Source of the DNA: Candidatus Enterovibrio escicola
GTDB taxonomy: Bacteria > Pseudomonadota > Gammaproteobacteria > Enterobacterales > Vibrionaceae
Direction: 5' to 3'
NCBI RefSeq assembly: GCF_002464935.1
Contig: NZ_NBYY01000013.1
Location: 1-64,000, forward strand
DNA: 64,000 nucleotides
Both the position numbers and the translations under genes were made by a program. The notes beneath the pieces were generated by a model. It worked only from the letters and a program-made list of their open reading frames with translations, did not search any database and was not told where the DNA came from. Within the stretch, counting starts at the first letter, position 1; each line of letters starts with the position of its first letter. This document shows, one piece after another, positions 1 through 8,564 of this stretch.

Positions 1-158
1 ATTGGAAGTGCCCTAACTGTGGCATTCAACATGACCGAGATATTAATGCAGCCTTGAATATTCAGCATCAAGGAATAATTGAAATAAAAGCGGCGGGACA
101 CGTCGTTACTGCTTGTGGAAGCTTGCGTAAATCTCGTCACGAACGAGTTGCGGCCTAA
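1..158 (+). CDS. tnpB: TnpB (IS200/IS605 OrfB) C-terminal end, cut by window edge
   Basis: The frame beginning at base 3 reads WKCPNCGIQHDRDINAALNI and continues to TAA at 156-158. A CPxCG zinc-ribbon half followed by HDRDxNAAxNI is the C-terminal signature of TnpB, where the aspartate of DRD belongs to the RuvC nuclease core. TnpB is the RNA-guided nuclease of IS200/IS605 elements. Only about 51 codons are visible, so whether the gene is intact cannot be judged. A hairpin typical of an element right end follows directly. Confidence 0.85.
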   Translation, partial: WKCPNCGIQHDRDINAALNIQHQGIIEIKAAGHVVTACGSLRKSRHERVAA

Positions 159-200
159 GAAACAAGAAGCCTCGCCCGATTAGGGCGAGGAGTAGTCACA
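159..200 (+). repeat. IS200/IS605 right-end hairpin; candidate 3' part of the omega RNA
   Basis: CCTCGCCC (170-177), a 5-base loop, then GGGCGAGG (183-190) form a perfect 8-bp stem just after the tnpB stop, followed by AGTAGTCAC. IS605-type elements end in subterminal hairpins recognised by TnpA, and the omega RNA of TnpB is transcribed from the 3' end of tnpB through the right end. Expression is inferred, not seen. Confidence 0.6.
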
Positions 201-484
201 TATAGTCCAATTGTCTCCAAGTTTTTACGAACTATCAGACATAATAAAACCTGAGCGAAAAAGGCCAATTTTTCGCCCGTCTCTGTTAGAGAGTTCAAGA
301 AATCGCACGACGGAAATTTGAAAACTCAAACCTGATTAAATTGTAAAAACCGCGAAAAGTCCAAAAGATTGTTGGTCTCAAGTGGTTTTTACTTTAATCT
401 TAGCTATGCAGGACTCCAAAAGTTTTACGGGTTGTGAAATTTCCGGTTTGGATTTCTAACCCATCTCTTGTATAGCGATAGCAT

Positions 485-516
485 AAAAAAAGCCTCGACA
501 CGTATGGGCTTTTTTT
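485..516. terminator. Bidirectional rho-independent-type terminator
   Basis: AAAAAAAGCC (485-494) is mirrored by GGGCTTTTTTT (506-516) around an 11-base loop, giving a stem with an A-tract on one side and a T-tract on the other. It could stop transcription from either side. Between the tnpB end hairpin (190) and here I see no gene, only a second small hairpin, GCGAAAAA...TTTTTCGC, at about 253-274. Confidence 0.6.
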
Positions 517-522
517 CCCAAC

Positions 523-597
523 ATAACCTCCCGCTTAACTCTAGGATGATCTGATCGTAGGAATTGCGGTTAGTTCAGATATTTAGGAAACAATGCC
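523..597 (-). mobile_element. IS5-family (IS903-like) left-end fragment
   Basis: The reverse complement begins GGCATTGTTTCC and continues with AATATCTGAACTAA-like sequence and a GGAGGTTA-like ribosome-site region. It matches the left ends of the full IS5-family copies at 28262 and 57076. Only the terminus and leader remain; no transposase is present. Confidence 0.75.
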
Positions 598-667
598 AAA
601 ACCTATAGATAAGTGTCTATAATCTTTTAGAACACGCCGAACGTCGCTAAAAGCACGTGTTAGAATA

Positions 668-1130
668 TTTTTTGTAGTTTTTTGCTTTTTATTTTTTCTT
701 TACCCGTCATACGAATGATATCTTCAACAGTATGATCTGTATATTGTTCTAACCATGCTTCATGAAATAGATGCATGTCTGCATAGAAAATATTTAAACC
801 GAATGGTAGATCAGTAAAAACAGATCAATTGAATTAGTTTCAAGATGCACTAAGTTATCCGCAGATGCTGTTACGTAGCTTTGTTGCGTTACTACCACAT
901 GATCACCTCTATGATTAGTGATCATACAATCAGCTTTAATAATAGCGGTTACTTTTCTTTTAATAAGCTTATAAACGTTCCACTTATAGAAGACAGGTGT
1001 AATGTAGTAATTTTGGATTGCTGCGTTCAATGGTGATTTCTTACTCCATTGATATATTTTGGAAGCCAGAAGTAAAATAGCTGTAAACGCAAATTTCAGT
1101 TTCTGTTTTAAAAGTTCATCTTTTACTTGT
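668..1130 (-). pseudogene. Unidentified degraded secreted-type protein
   Basis: Read on the minus strand, a hydrophobic start (about KLKFAFTAILLLAS) resembles a signal peptide. It leads into a 78-codon open stretch (1030 to 794) that shifts frame near 815 and continues as PFGLNIFYADMHLFHEAWLE, ending ...KSKKLQKIF and a stop at 668. The continuity across one frameshift suggests a real gene of about 150 residues that has decayed. I do not recognise the family. It lies just downstream of an IS1 scrap and a protease relic. Confidence 0.4.
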
Positions 1131-1142
1131 TACCTATGAAAG

Positions 1143-1184
1143 ACCAATTACTCATCTACTTCGCAGATAAGCACCACTTCCTGT
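1143..1184 (-). mobile_element. IS1-family insB scrap
   Basis: The reverse complement encodes VQEVVLICEVDEQ, the same peptide found in the IS1 relics at 32300 and 60440. It abuts the protease relic and probably marks the insertion or recombination point that removed the protease catalytic domain. Confidence 0.7.
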
Positions 1185-1575
1185 ACCATCACTGGTGAAG
1201 GTATATTTATTATTGAGAGGCAAAGTCCTTTGCCCTATACGATCTACACCCCAAGATACTGGATAGTCTTGAGTTAATTATTCTAAAGATACTTGGTCTA
1301 AGCTAACAAGCCCCTCAACCGTAATATAATTAACTTCGGCTTTTTTATTTTATTCTTCAGCATCTTCTGGCGTTAAGGTGGCAATAAATATTTTAAGGCA
1401 GAGGAATAAACATGACCTCGTTTATTTTTAGTTCTTGAGGTAGTAGTGCGAGATGTTTGAGCAGTCACATCAGCAATCAATCTGTCTGATACTTTTTGAA
1501 CTGATTTTCCAGCAGTAATACCAAGGCCTTTTCTTGTCTCTCCATTAGAAGAAAAAACTGACTTCTTGAGATCAA
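1183..1575 (-). pseudogene. Subtilisin-family (S8) serine protease, propeptide and start of catalytic domain only
   Basis: The minus strand reads KIFIATLTPEDAEE, stop, NKKAEVNYITVEGLVSLD, stop, then SWGVDRIGQRTLPLNNKYTF. The first parts match the inhibitor-I9 propeptide and the last is the start of the mature domain (WGLDRIDQRxLPLNxxY) of secreted alkaline serine proteases of vibrios. The Asp-His-Ser catalytic region is missing, replaced by an IS1 scrap. In-frame stops and truncation make it a dead gene. When intact it would be an exported protease. Confidence 0.75.
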
Positions 1576-1586
1576 CTATGTAACTA

Positions 1587-2066
1587 ACTTTAGCTGCGCA
1601 TAAGAAATGAACTAAATGCCCAAGTCGCGATTTGATCGTTTGAAATAACCTATTGACTGCACAAGGACTTGGGCATGAATGACTTAGACGTTGTTTTCGT
1701 CGATATCAACGCCTTCTGCCAGACTTTCCTCCCTTCATTGGAAAATACTTAATTTCTTCTAGTTTCAAACAAAGAAACAAGCCTTCTAGCCTATTAGTTA
1801 TCGAAGTGATAACGATAGTGATAGCTTTCCATTAATTGGGGGGGTATCGAGACTTCAAAACCTATTACATCCACTTTGTATGCCGCTATCTCACCAACGA
1901 ATTTCCTGAATTAGTTAGCTACACGAAAATGCTTAAGCTCATGCAAGGTGTTCTGGTTCAGCTTTGCTCTTACCTCACTCACCGCTAGGAATTGTCTTCG
2001 TTGATTTGTCCAAGCTACAGGTTTGTCATAACCTAGTCATTCTCAGACATCAGGTTTTTAAAAACA
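1587..2066 (+). mobile_element. IS982-family element, 5' half only
   Basis: It begins with GCTGCGCATAAGAAATGAAC and continues through the start of the transposase to the equivalent of LRHQVFK, then stops matching near 2066. It is homologous to the fuller IS982 copies at 13799 and 23651. The reading frame is broken and the catalytic second half is absent. Confidence 0.75.
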
Positions 2067-2244
2067 CTCCCATAAATCAAGAAGTACTGTTGTATTTCGA
2101 TGAGATAAAAATTAATTTGTGGATGTAAGTTTCCATGTTTTTAATGCTGAATATTTATACATTCTACGATCTTTTGGAATATCAATACTAAGAAAGCGCC
2201 CAAAATATCTTACTCTTTAGCAAGATAAATTTGACCAAGGTTGA

Positions 2245-2592
2245 ATTTACTTAATTACTTCTCAATGAGTTTCACATTAACGATTTTTAGCAAATCTACA
2301 ACAGGTTCATCCTTTAAAAATTCAGCACTATTTTTTATAAATTTCTCATTACATGAATAATATGTTAAATTAGAATTCAGTTTCTTCTGGCAGTGTTTAC
2401 ATTCATAAATAAAAGATTAGATTATCTTACCAGAATTGAGTATAGCTTCATCTTCTTCGAGAATTGTATTGTACACATGGTCAACAGCACTGTTACTTAT
2501 ATTAAATATTTGCTGCGTTTTATTTTCTAAAACTTAAAAAGTCACATCACTTAAGTAACCTGTACCAATATGTCTTCCTAGGTATGATATGT
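2245..2592 (-). pseudogene. Degraded protein with CxxC motif, unidentified
   Basis: On the minus strand a nearly continuous frame reads NDISYLGRHIGTGYLSDVTF, a stop, then ISNSAVDHVYNTILEEDEAI and later FIYECKHCQKKLNSN, ending VNVKLIEK with a stop. In-frame stops show decay. The CKHC pair suggests a metal-binding knuckle. I cannot name the family. It is divergent from the restriction-system relic, the place where a PvuII-type methylase would sit, but it does not resemble that methylase. Confidence 0.35.
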
Positions 2593-2597
2593 CATTT

Positions 2598-2790
2598 ACA
2601 AATGTATTGCGATCTGTGGAACGATTGCACCAAAATAACAACTTAACTCAAGAACAATTAACTAAAAATATTGGTTTATATGATCGTAAAATTAGTAGTC
2701 TTGAAACTATGGTTTAATGAACCCAGCTTAGACACCTTGTGTCGTATTGCTAATGCTTTTGAACTACACCCTCGAAAACTTTACGATTAA
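2598..2790 (+). pseudogene. XRE-type helix-turn-helix regulator (restriction controller-like), frameshifted
   Basis: The plus strand reads LTQEQLTKNIGLYDRKISSL, an XRE helix-turn-helix. After a frameshift at about 2718 it continues PSLDTLCRIANAFELHPRKL, the usual C-terminal half of this fold. The gene ends about 20 bases before the PvuII-like gene on the same strand, the order of controller (C) and endonuclease (R) genes in PvuII-type systems. The frameshift makes it non-functional. Confidence 0.65.
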
Positions 2791-2810
2791 CTTTTCTTTG
2801 ATACAAACAG

Positions 2811-3300
2811 ATGAACCCTATTTTTCCTAGTATACGGGATATGGAGCACATCGAGAAATACTAAGGGATTAAAGATATTTTCCAAGATAATGGAGGAAAG
2901 CTATTACAAGTTCTATTAGTTACTGGACTTAAAGATTTACCGAGATGATAGGGTAATGATACCATCTATATTCATCGAAACAAATATGAATTAAAGTCTC
3001 TAAACAGCGATTTAGTAATCTGATTTATTACAAACCATCATATGAACTCTAAGGTCACTAATAAATATTAATAGGTAGATTGGATTTGCGCTTTTTATAA
3101 AAAAATTTAATTACAAGAAATTTGGCTGTTGAAACCTAAAAATTTAGAGTTATATTACGACAAATTGGCACGTTGATGGTGGAAAAGGATATAAATAACC
3201 AAAAAATCTCATCTAAATATGTTAGTAAACATGGAAAGCTAATTTACAAGCAGACAAGAAATGAGAATCTGGAATTATTAGATATATTGAGATATATCTA
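2811..3300 (+). pseudogene. PvuII-like type II restriction endonuclease, degraded
   Basis: From ATG at 2811, pieces of the plus strand read GIKDIFQDNGGKLLQVLLVT, then GND...YELKS, NHHMNS, VDWIF, LLKPKNLELYYDK and YVSKHGKLIY. From memory these align in order along R.PvuII (about 157 residues), including the GND and ExK catalytic positions (D58, E68, K70 in PvuII). Several stops and frameshifts (around 2850, 2945 and 3020) kill it. PvuII cuts CAGCTG; the specificity of this ancestor is unknown. No intact methylase is recognised in the window. Confidence 0.8.
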
Positions 3301-3358
3301 AATTCTTACTTGTCATTAATTTCATTAAATACTTCCCACCTTACTAGACGATGGATAA

Positions 3359-3374
3359 TGTATTCAATAGGTTT
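3359..3374. repeat. IS1-type terminal motif TATTCAATAGGTT
   Basis: TGTATTCAATAGGTT here matches the outer ends of the IS1 relics at 31963 and 60276, whose other end reads TATTCAATAAGTTGA. Similar lone ends occur at 12508, 16988 and 18218. The stop codon of the adjacent glycosyltransferase lies inside this motif. Confidence 0.5.
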
Positions 3375-4290
3375 CCATATTTGATACTATCATAATAATT
3401 TTAATTAATCTGAGAACCCATTTTCTGCTAGAGAAAAATGTTGGGAAGAGTTTGAGAAATTTCAGGAACGCATCTTTATATTTTTTTTCTTTCAAAGATT
3501 TAACTAAAAAATCATAATCAGCTGTTCTTGCAAATCTTATTGTTGCTTCTTTGAATCCATATTTTAGGTATATAAATTCAGATACGTCCCTTCTTTCATT
3601 CAGAAATAAAACTGTTTCCATTGTACTCGACTCATGTTTTCTATACTTAACTAGAGGTTCATTAATATAAATGACCTCTCCTAGCATAGCGGCCTCCACT
3701 ACTAACAAGTAGTCATTCACATAAGGAAATTTTTCATTATATCTGAGTTTTTCTAGTACTTTTCGACGGAAACAAAGTGTTGGTGTAGGGACTAAGGCCT
3801 CCGATATGATTCGGTCTATTTTACAACTTGGTTTAAGTAATAAATTGAAATGATTTAATATCTTCTTGTTGCTATTATTGCTAAACCATTCCATATTTGA
3901 ATAACAAAATACTGAATTAGGATTATTTAGTAAATGTTCCACTTGCTTAGATACTTTGTTATGTATCATCAAATCATCACCCGCAAATGGAATAATAAAA
4001 TCTATATCAGAGTCCATCAGAACTCTCTGAATTAATTTATTAAAATTTCCTGCTATACCAATATTTTTTGTTTCTATAAAACTAAAAATATTTCTCTTAC
4101 CTGAATATGATTCAAGGAAATCTAATAAAACATTTCTAGTTTCATCCTGAGAAAAATCATCTGATATATATATGTCGATATTTCTATAATCCTGTTTTAA
4201 AACTGAATTAAGACATTCAATAATAAAACAGTCATGATTATATGTAGCAATTGCAACTGCAACTTTAGGTCTTTGTTTATTATCAGTCAT
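3364..4290 (-). CDS. Family 2 glycosyltransferase
   Basis: A 308-residue cytoplasmic GT-A fold enzyme that transfers a nucleotide-activated sugar. The N-terminus VAVAIATYNHDCFIIECLNS and the ISDDFSQDET segment (about residues 42-51) are typical of GT2 enzymes; PFAGDDL near residue 100 supplies the DXD-like metal and nucleotide site. It is the last gene of the polysaccharide operon and starts 2 bases after the ABC exporter. Its final codons (NMETY) and stop come from an IS1-type end, so the native C-terminus may have been trimmed. Donor and acceptor sugars are unknown. Confidence 0.85.
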   Translation of the reverse strand: MTDNKQRPKVAVAIATYNHDCFIIECLNSVLKQDYRNIDIYISDDFSQDETRNVLLDFLESYSGKRNIFSFIETKNIGIAGNFNKLIQRVLMDSDIDFIIPFAGDDLMIHNKVSKQVEHLLNNPNSVFCYSNMEWFSNNSNKKILNHFNLLLKPSCKIDRIISEALVPTPTLCFRRKVLEKLRYNEKFPYVNDYLLVVEAAMLGEVIYINEPLVKYRKHESSTMETVLFLNERRDVSEFIYLKYGFKEATIRFARTADYDFLVKSLKEKKYKDAFLKFLKLFPTFFSSRKWVLRLIKIIMIVSNMETY

Positions 4291-4292
4291 AA

Positions 4293-6074
4293 CTAAAATT
4301 TTGACAACATAACCATCTTGGAAAAATTAACATCCTTTGAGCAAAGCTCTTCAAACGTTCCAGTTGAAACTATTGTGCCATTCTTGAAGAATAATAATCT
4401 ATCTGAATATTTTAAGGTTGATAAACGATGAGCTACTATAATAATAGTTCTTGATCCTTTCAGAGACAAAATTACATTTGATATATCACTTTCGGTGGTT
4501 GCATCTAGTGAAGATGTTGCTTCATCAAGAATAATAATTCTACGATCAAAGTATAAAGCTCTTGCTATTGCTACACGTTGTTTTTGACCACCAGACAAGT
4601 TTTTTCCATTTTCTCCAAGTTGATAATCAAGCCCATGTTTATCTACCAGTTCATCTAGACCAGATTTCTTTACCGCCTTAATAACTCTTGATTTTATAAT
4701 TTCATTATTAGAAACACCAAATGCAATATTATTAATCAGTGATGAATTAAGGATAAAGGGTGCTTGGCTTACATAACTTACACTATTCCTGATATTCATG
4801 AAATCCATTGACGTATATTCTTTATCATCTATATAAATGGTACCCTTATCTTTCATAATTAATCCAGAAAGAACATCCACAAAGGTTGTCTTTCCAGCAC
4901 CTGATTTCCCTACAATACCTATAAATTCACCAGAGTTAATTTCAATATTAACATTGTTAATACCACCTTCCACTTTTTTTTTGTATTGAAACCCTACACA
5001 TTCGAAGCGAATACTACGCTTAAATTCTAATGTTTTATAATGCTTATCGGTCATATTACCTACAAGTTCAAATTCACTAAGTATAGTTTCCACTGAGTTG
5101 GTTGAGGATTTTATCTGTGAATAACAATATAAAACGCGATTTATCATTGGAGAAATTCTAATGGCGATAGCAGCAAGCATTGCAATACTAGCAATACCAT
5201 CTGCTGGGTTATTGGAGTTAATAATCACATAGGAAATAAACACAACAACCCCAAGCATAAGTATTGCTTCAGATAAATAAATTGGGATATATTGTACCAA
5301 CATATTATTTTTATCTAACTCGCTAACATCCATATTTAATTTATTATATCGTTCTAAGAATATATTTTCTTTACCTAGAATTTTTGTATCTTTCACTCCA
5401 GAAATAGCCATAGTCAAAACTTTTAGGTTCTCTTGATTAACAGTTACATAACGAACATTTATAGCGTTTGTAATTTTTCGAATAACTTTCATTTGTACTA
5501 CGATAAGAGAAATAACTAGGATTCCAGTAAAAATAGAAATTGTAGGAAATTTCAGCAATAAAACACTAATTAGAGCAAAACAAACAGCAGAGTTTGATAT
5601 TAGCATAATTATCTGAATTAGATAAGAATTAACAGCTCGACTTACGACACTGGTAAGGTTATTAATTATTGATGTAGAATCTTTCTTAAGATGAAATGTC
5701 ATAGGCGCACATATATAGTGACGCATGAGGTCGTGGCATATATTAGTTCGCCAATCACGAATTAAATTAAACTGGAAACTTTGCTGTATAAGCATGTATA
5801 TATTTTTTAGAATAAATGAGAAGCCCACACAGGATGAAATGAACACAAGAAATGACTTCGTAGAGGTAAAACCTAGGAAGTTATAGACCTGTGACATAAT
5901 ACCTCCGGCCTTAACAATAGTAGGATCCATTGCTACAGTAATTAGTGGATATAATAACGCAACACCAATAACCTCTAATGAGGCTGCAATAATAGATGAG
6001 AGGAGAACCAATAAAATTCTAAATTTATATTTCTTGCCATGCTTTTCGATAAATTTAAAGAATAATTTAAACAC
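4293..6074 (-). CDS. ABC transporter, fused permease and ATPase (MsbA/exporter type)
   Basis: 593 residues. About six membrane segments (between residues 17 and 310) are followed by a nucleotide-binding domain with Walker A GKSGAGKTT (389-397), signature LSGGQ (493-497) and Walker B IIILDE (513-518). It works as a homodimer in the inner membrane. Placed between two glycosyltransferases and overlapping the upstream one by 8 bases, it most likely flips a lipid-linked sugar or oligosaccharide; a PglK-like flippase role is plausible. No Wzx or Wzy polymerase is visible nearby. The frame is intact. Confidence 0.88.
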   Translation of the reverse strand: MFKLFFKFIEKHGKKYKFRILLVLLSSIIAASLEVIGVALLYPLITVAMDPTIVKAGGIMSQVYNFLGFTSTKSFLVFISSCVGFSFILKNIYMLIQQSFQFNLIRDWRTNICHDLMRHYICAPMTFHLKKDSTSIINNLTSVVSRAVNSYLIQIIMLISNSAVCFALISVLLLKFPTISIFTGILVISLIVVQMKVIRKITNAINVRYVTVNQENLKVLTMAISGVKDTKILGKENIFLERYNKLNMDVSELDKNNMLVQYIPIYLSEAILMLGVVVFISYVIINSNNPADGIASIAMLAAIAIRISPMINRVLYCYSQIKSSTNSVETILSEFELVGNMTDKHYKTLEFKRSIRFECVGFQYKKKVEGGINNVNIEINSGEFIGIVGKSGAGKTTFVDVLSGLIMKDKGTIYIDDKEYTSMDFMNIRNSVSYVSQAPFILNSSLINNIAFGVSNNEIIKSRVIKAVKKSGLDELVDKHGLDYQLGENGKNLSGGQKQRVAIARALYFDRRIIILDEATSSLDATTESDISNVILSLKGSRTIIIVAHRLSTLKYSDRLLFFKNGTIVSTGTFEELCSKDVNFSKMVMLSKF

Positions 6075-7446
6075 TCTGTTTTTCCATCACTTTTTTAATT
6101 GTTTTATAGTCAATACTAATACCCATAGATAGAGCAATTTTATACATGATTGCATGCATTGATCTCGGAGTAATTCTTGCTGTTCCTATAATCATTTTAA
6201 TATAGAAGGAATAGTAAGGTGAGAGAAAGTCATCACGTGTTAAATATATTTCATCTTTCTGTTCAGTGTTCTCACTATTAAGAAGTTTTATATTAGTGTA
6301 TTGCTCAATCTCAGCAAATCTATGCTTCCATCTACCATTTTCATTAATACACCTCTGACAAGATAAAATAAGCTCATTACGATAAATCTTATCTTTAAGT
6401 AGTTTTCTTGCTAGTGTATGGGCCTCTCCACATGATTTATACATTGGTATATCTACATATTTTTTTAGAAAACACTTTAGACCCTTATTGTAATTGGATA
6501 ATAAACATCCATTAGAGGCCATAATATCCATTACTCGCCATGGAAAAGCATTAACTGCTTGTGAATGAGAAACATTTAAGCATAGTCTACTACTATTATA
6601 AATATCTTGATTATGCTTCAAAGAATATTTCTGTTCTTGGATATAAGATAAAGCCAAACCAGGATAATATGCTGCAGTCCTAATCCAGCTATCAGTACCA
6701 TACAGGTCTAATCCAAACTCTGTCATTAGATTTAATGTAGTAATACGGTTCTGACAACTGCTTATGGAAGCAATATCTTGCGTATTCAAAATATTTGATA
6801 TTCTTTCTAGTCCTATTCCTTTTAAATATCCTCTTGGTTCAATATAGAAATTTTCAGATAAGAATTTAATTGCTTCTCTAGCCTTCCTAGAACCATTAGT
6901 CACCAATGTTTCATATAGTTTACTTGTTCCAATAAAGTTACTGCCTATAAAACTTATATTCGTTATTTTTGGTATTTTTTCAGCTATTACTGAAGTTCCT
7001 GATTTAATACAAAATATATTCTTTCTATTAACACCTATATTCACTAAATTTGGTGTATCATCTTCAGATAAACCAAAGTAAAGATATCTATTAGGATCTT
7101 TTATTAATCGATCCTTATCATTATAATATTCAAATGAATCAGCTTGCCATATTATTATGGGGCAATCGAATTCACTCTCTAGGAATGAAAGTTTAGAGTT
7201 ATTGAAACTGATAATTAATTCTGGATTGAAAGATTTTATTCTTTGCTTAAGTCGAACAACATCAATGATTTTAGATTCAACATTATTCCCATTCCAAGGT
7301 TTACATAAAAACTCAGCTGTATTACAAACCAGAACCTCATTGCTATGTTTGTTTAGATCTGAAATCAATCCTTCATAATAACTTGTAAGTTTGAACTCAT
7401 CCTCAATATATAGATGAGAGGAAAAACAAAGTAGTATTTTAGACAT
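6067..7446 (-). CDS. CgeB-like glycosyltransferase
   Basis: 459 residues. The C-terminal half (about residues 240-385) has the GT-B 'glycosyl transferases group 1' pattern seen in CgeB-like proteins: YYPGLALSYIQEQKYSLKHN, then SRLCLNVSHSQAVNAFPWRVMD, then ASNGCLLSNY. The N-terminal part begins with a short Rossmann-like strand (KILLCFSSH). It starts 14 bases after fdtB and overlaps the ABC transporter start, so it belongs to the same transcript. It probably adds a sugar made by the upstream genes; donor and linkage are unknown. Confidence 0.7.
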   Translation of the reverse strand: MSKILLCFSSHLYIEDEFKLTSYYEGLISDLNKHSNEVLVCNTAEFLCKPWNGNNVESKIIDVVRLKQRIKSFNPELIISFNNSKLSFLESEFDCPIIIWQADSFEYYNDKDRLIKDPNRYLYFGLSEDDTPNLVNIGVNRKNIFCIKSGTSVIAEKIPKITNISFIGSNFIGTSKLYETLVTNGSRKAREAIKFLSENFYIEPRGYLKGIGLERISNILNTQDIASISSCQNRITTLNLMTEFGLDLYGTDSWIRTAAYYPGLALSYIQEQKYSLKHNQDIYNSSRLCLNVSHSQAVNAFPWRVMDIMASNGCLLSNYNKGLKCFLKKYVDIPMYKSCGEAHTLARKLLKDKIYRNELILSCQRCINENGRWKHRFAEIEQYTNIKLLNSENTEQKDEIYLTRDDFLSPYYSFYIKMIIGTARITPRSMHAIMYKIALSMGISIDYKTIKKVMEKQSV

Positions 7447-7460
7447 AAAAGCGAGTCCAA

Positions 7461-8564
7461 TTAGATCGTGTAATTATTTATAGAACTTATGATAATATCT
7501 ACTTCTTCATCATTTAAGCTTGGGTTGATTGGCAAACTTAAGACTTCCTGATGTATTTTATCTGTAATAGGAAGTCGTATATTTCTATATTCTTCATAAG
7601 CCTGTTGTTTGTGTGGTGGAATTGGGTAATGAATTAAAGATGAAATACCAGTATTTGTTAAATATTCCTGAAAATGTTGTCTATTCTTACATCTTACTAC
7701 GAATAAGTGCCAAACATGGTTTTCATCTGAACATTTTTCAGGTAACCTCACAAGAGGGTTTTTAATCTTATCTAGATATTTTTTTGCTATTAGTTTTCTT
7801 ATCGCGGTATCTTTATCAAGATAGTTCAACTTAACCCTGAGCATAGCAGCTTGAATTTCATCTAACCTACTATTAACCCCTTTATAAATATTTTCATATT
7901 TCTTATAAGAACCATAATTTCCAAGAGATCTGACAATATCAGCAAGCTGTTTATCATTCGTAGTCACAGCTCCAGCATCACCTAATGCACCTAAATTCTT
8001 ACTAGGATAAAAGCTGAAACCAGAGGCATGACCAAAATTACCGGCCTTAACACCATTTATAGACGCACCATGAGATTGTGCACTATCTTCTAAAATTAAT
8101 AAATTGTATTTCTTCGCCAAAAGTGTAATTTCATTCATGGGACTAATTCTCCCATATAAGTGTACAGGAAGGATCACCTTTGTTTTTGTCGTAATTGATT
8201 TTTCAATCGTTTGTATATCTAGATTATAAGTACTGTCATTGGGCTCTACTAAAACTGGGGTAAGATCATTGTCTGTGATAGCAAATACGGAAGCAATATA
8301 AGTATTTGCTGACAGAATCACTTCATCGCCTGCTTTTATTTTCCCCATTTCCTTCCATGCACGTAAGACGATACTCAAGGCATCAAGGCCATTTGCCACA
8401 CCCACCGCATACTTAGTACCACAATAGGATGAAAATTCCACTTCAAAGCTATCTAGTTCACTACCTGCAATATATTGACCAGACTCTATGACTCTGTTGC
8501 AAGCCTCTTTCAGTTCTGTTTCGTACTGATTGTTGACCTTTTTTAAATCTAGAAAACTAATCAT
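7461..8564 (-). CDS. fdtB: dTDP-3-keto-6-deoxyhexose 3-aminotransferase (FdtB/QdtB type)
   Basis: 367 residues, DegT/DnrJ/EryC1/StrS family, PLP-dependent. The PLP lysine is K189 in [27 protein letters not shown] (about 158-167) holds the cofactor aspartate. It transfers an amino group to C3 of the keto-sugar made by FdtA, giving dTDP-3-amino-3,6-dideoxyhexose. Start codon overlaps the end of the fdtC relic (ATGATTAG). Sequence alone does not separate the galacto (Fuc3N) from the gluco (Qui3N) version; the fdt name is a best guess. Confidence 0.85.
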   Translation of the reverse strand: MISFLDLKKVNNQYETELKEACNRVIESGQYIAGSELDSFEVEFSSYCGTKYAVGVANGLDALSIVLRAWKEMGKIKAGDEVILSANTYIASVFAITDNDLTPVLVEPNDSTYNLDIQTIEKSITTKTKVILPVHLYGRISPMNEITLLAKKYNLLILEDSAQSHGASINGVKAGNFGHASGFSFYPSKNLGALGDAGAVTTNDKQLADIVRSLGNYGSYKKYENIYKGVNSRLDEIQAAMLRVKLNYLDKDTAIRKLIAKKYLDKIKNPLVRLPEKCSDENHVWHLFVVRCKNRQHFQEYLTNTGISSLIHYPIPPHKQQAYEEYRNIRLPITDKIHQEVLSLPINPSLNDEEVDIIISSINNYTI

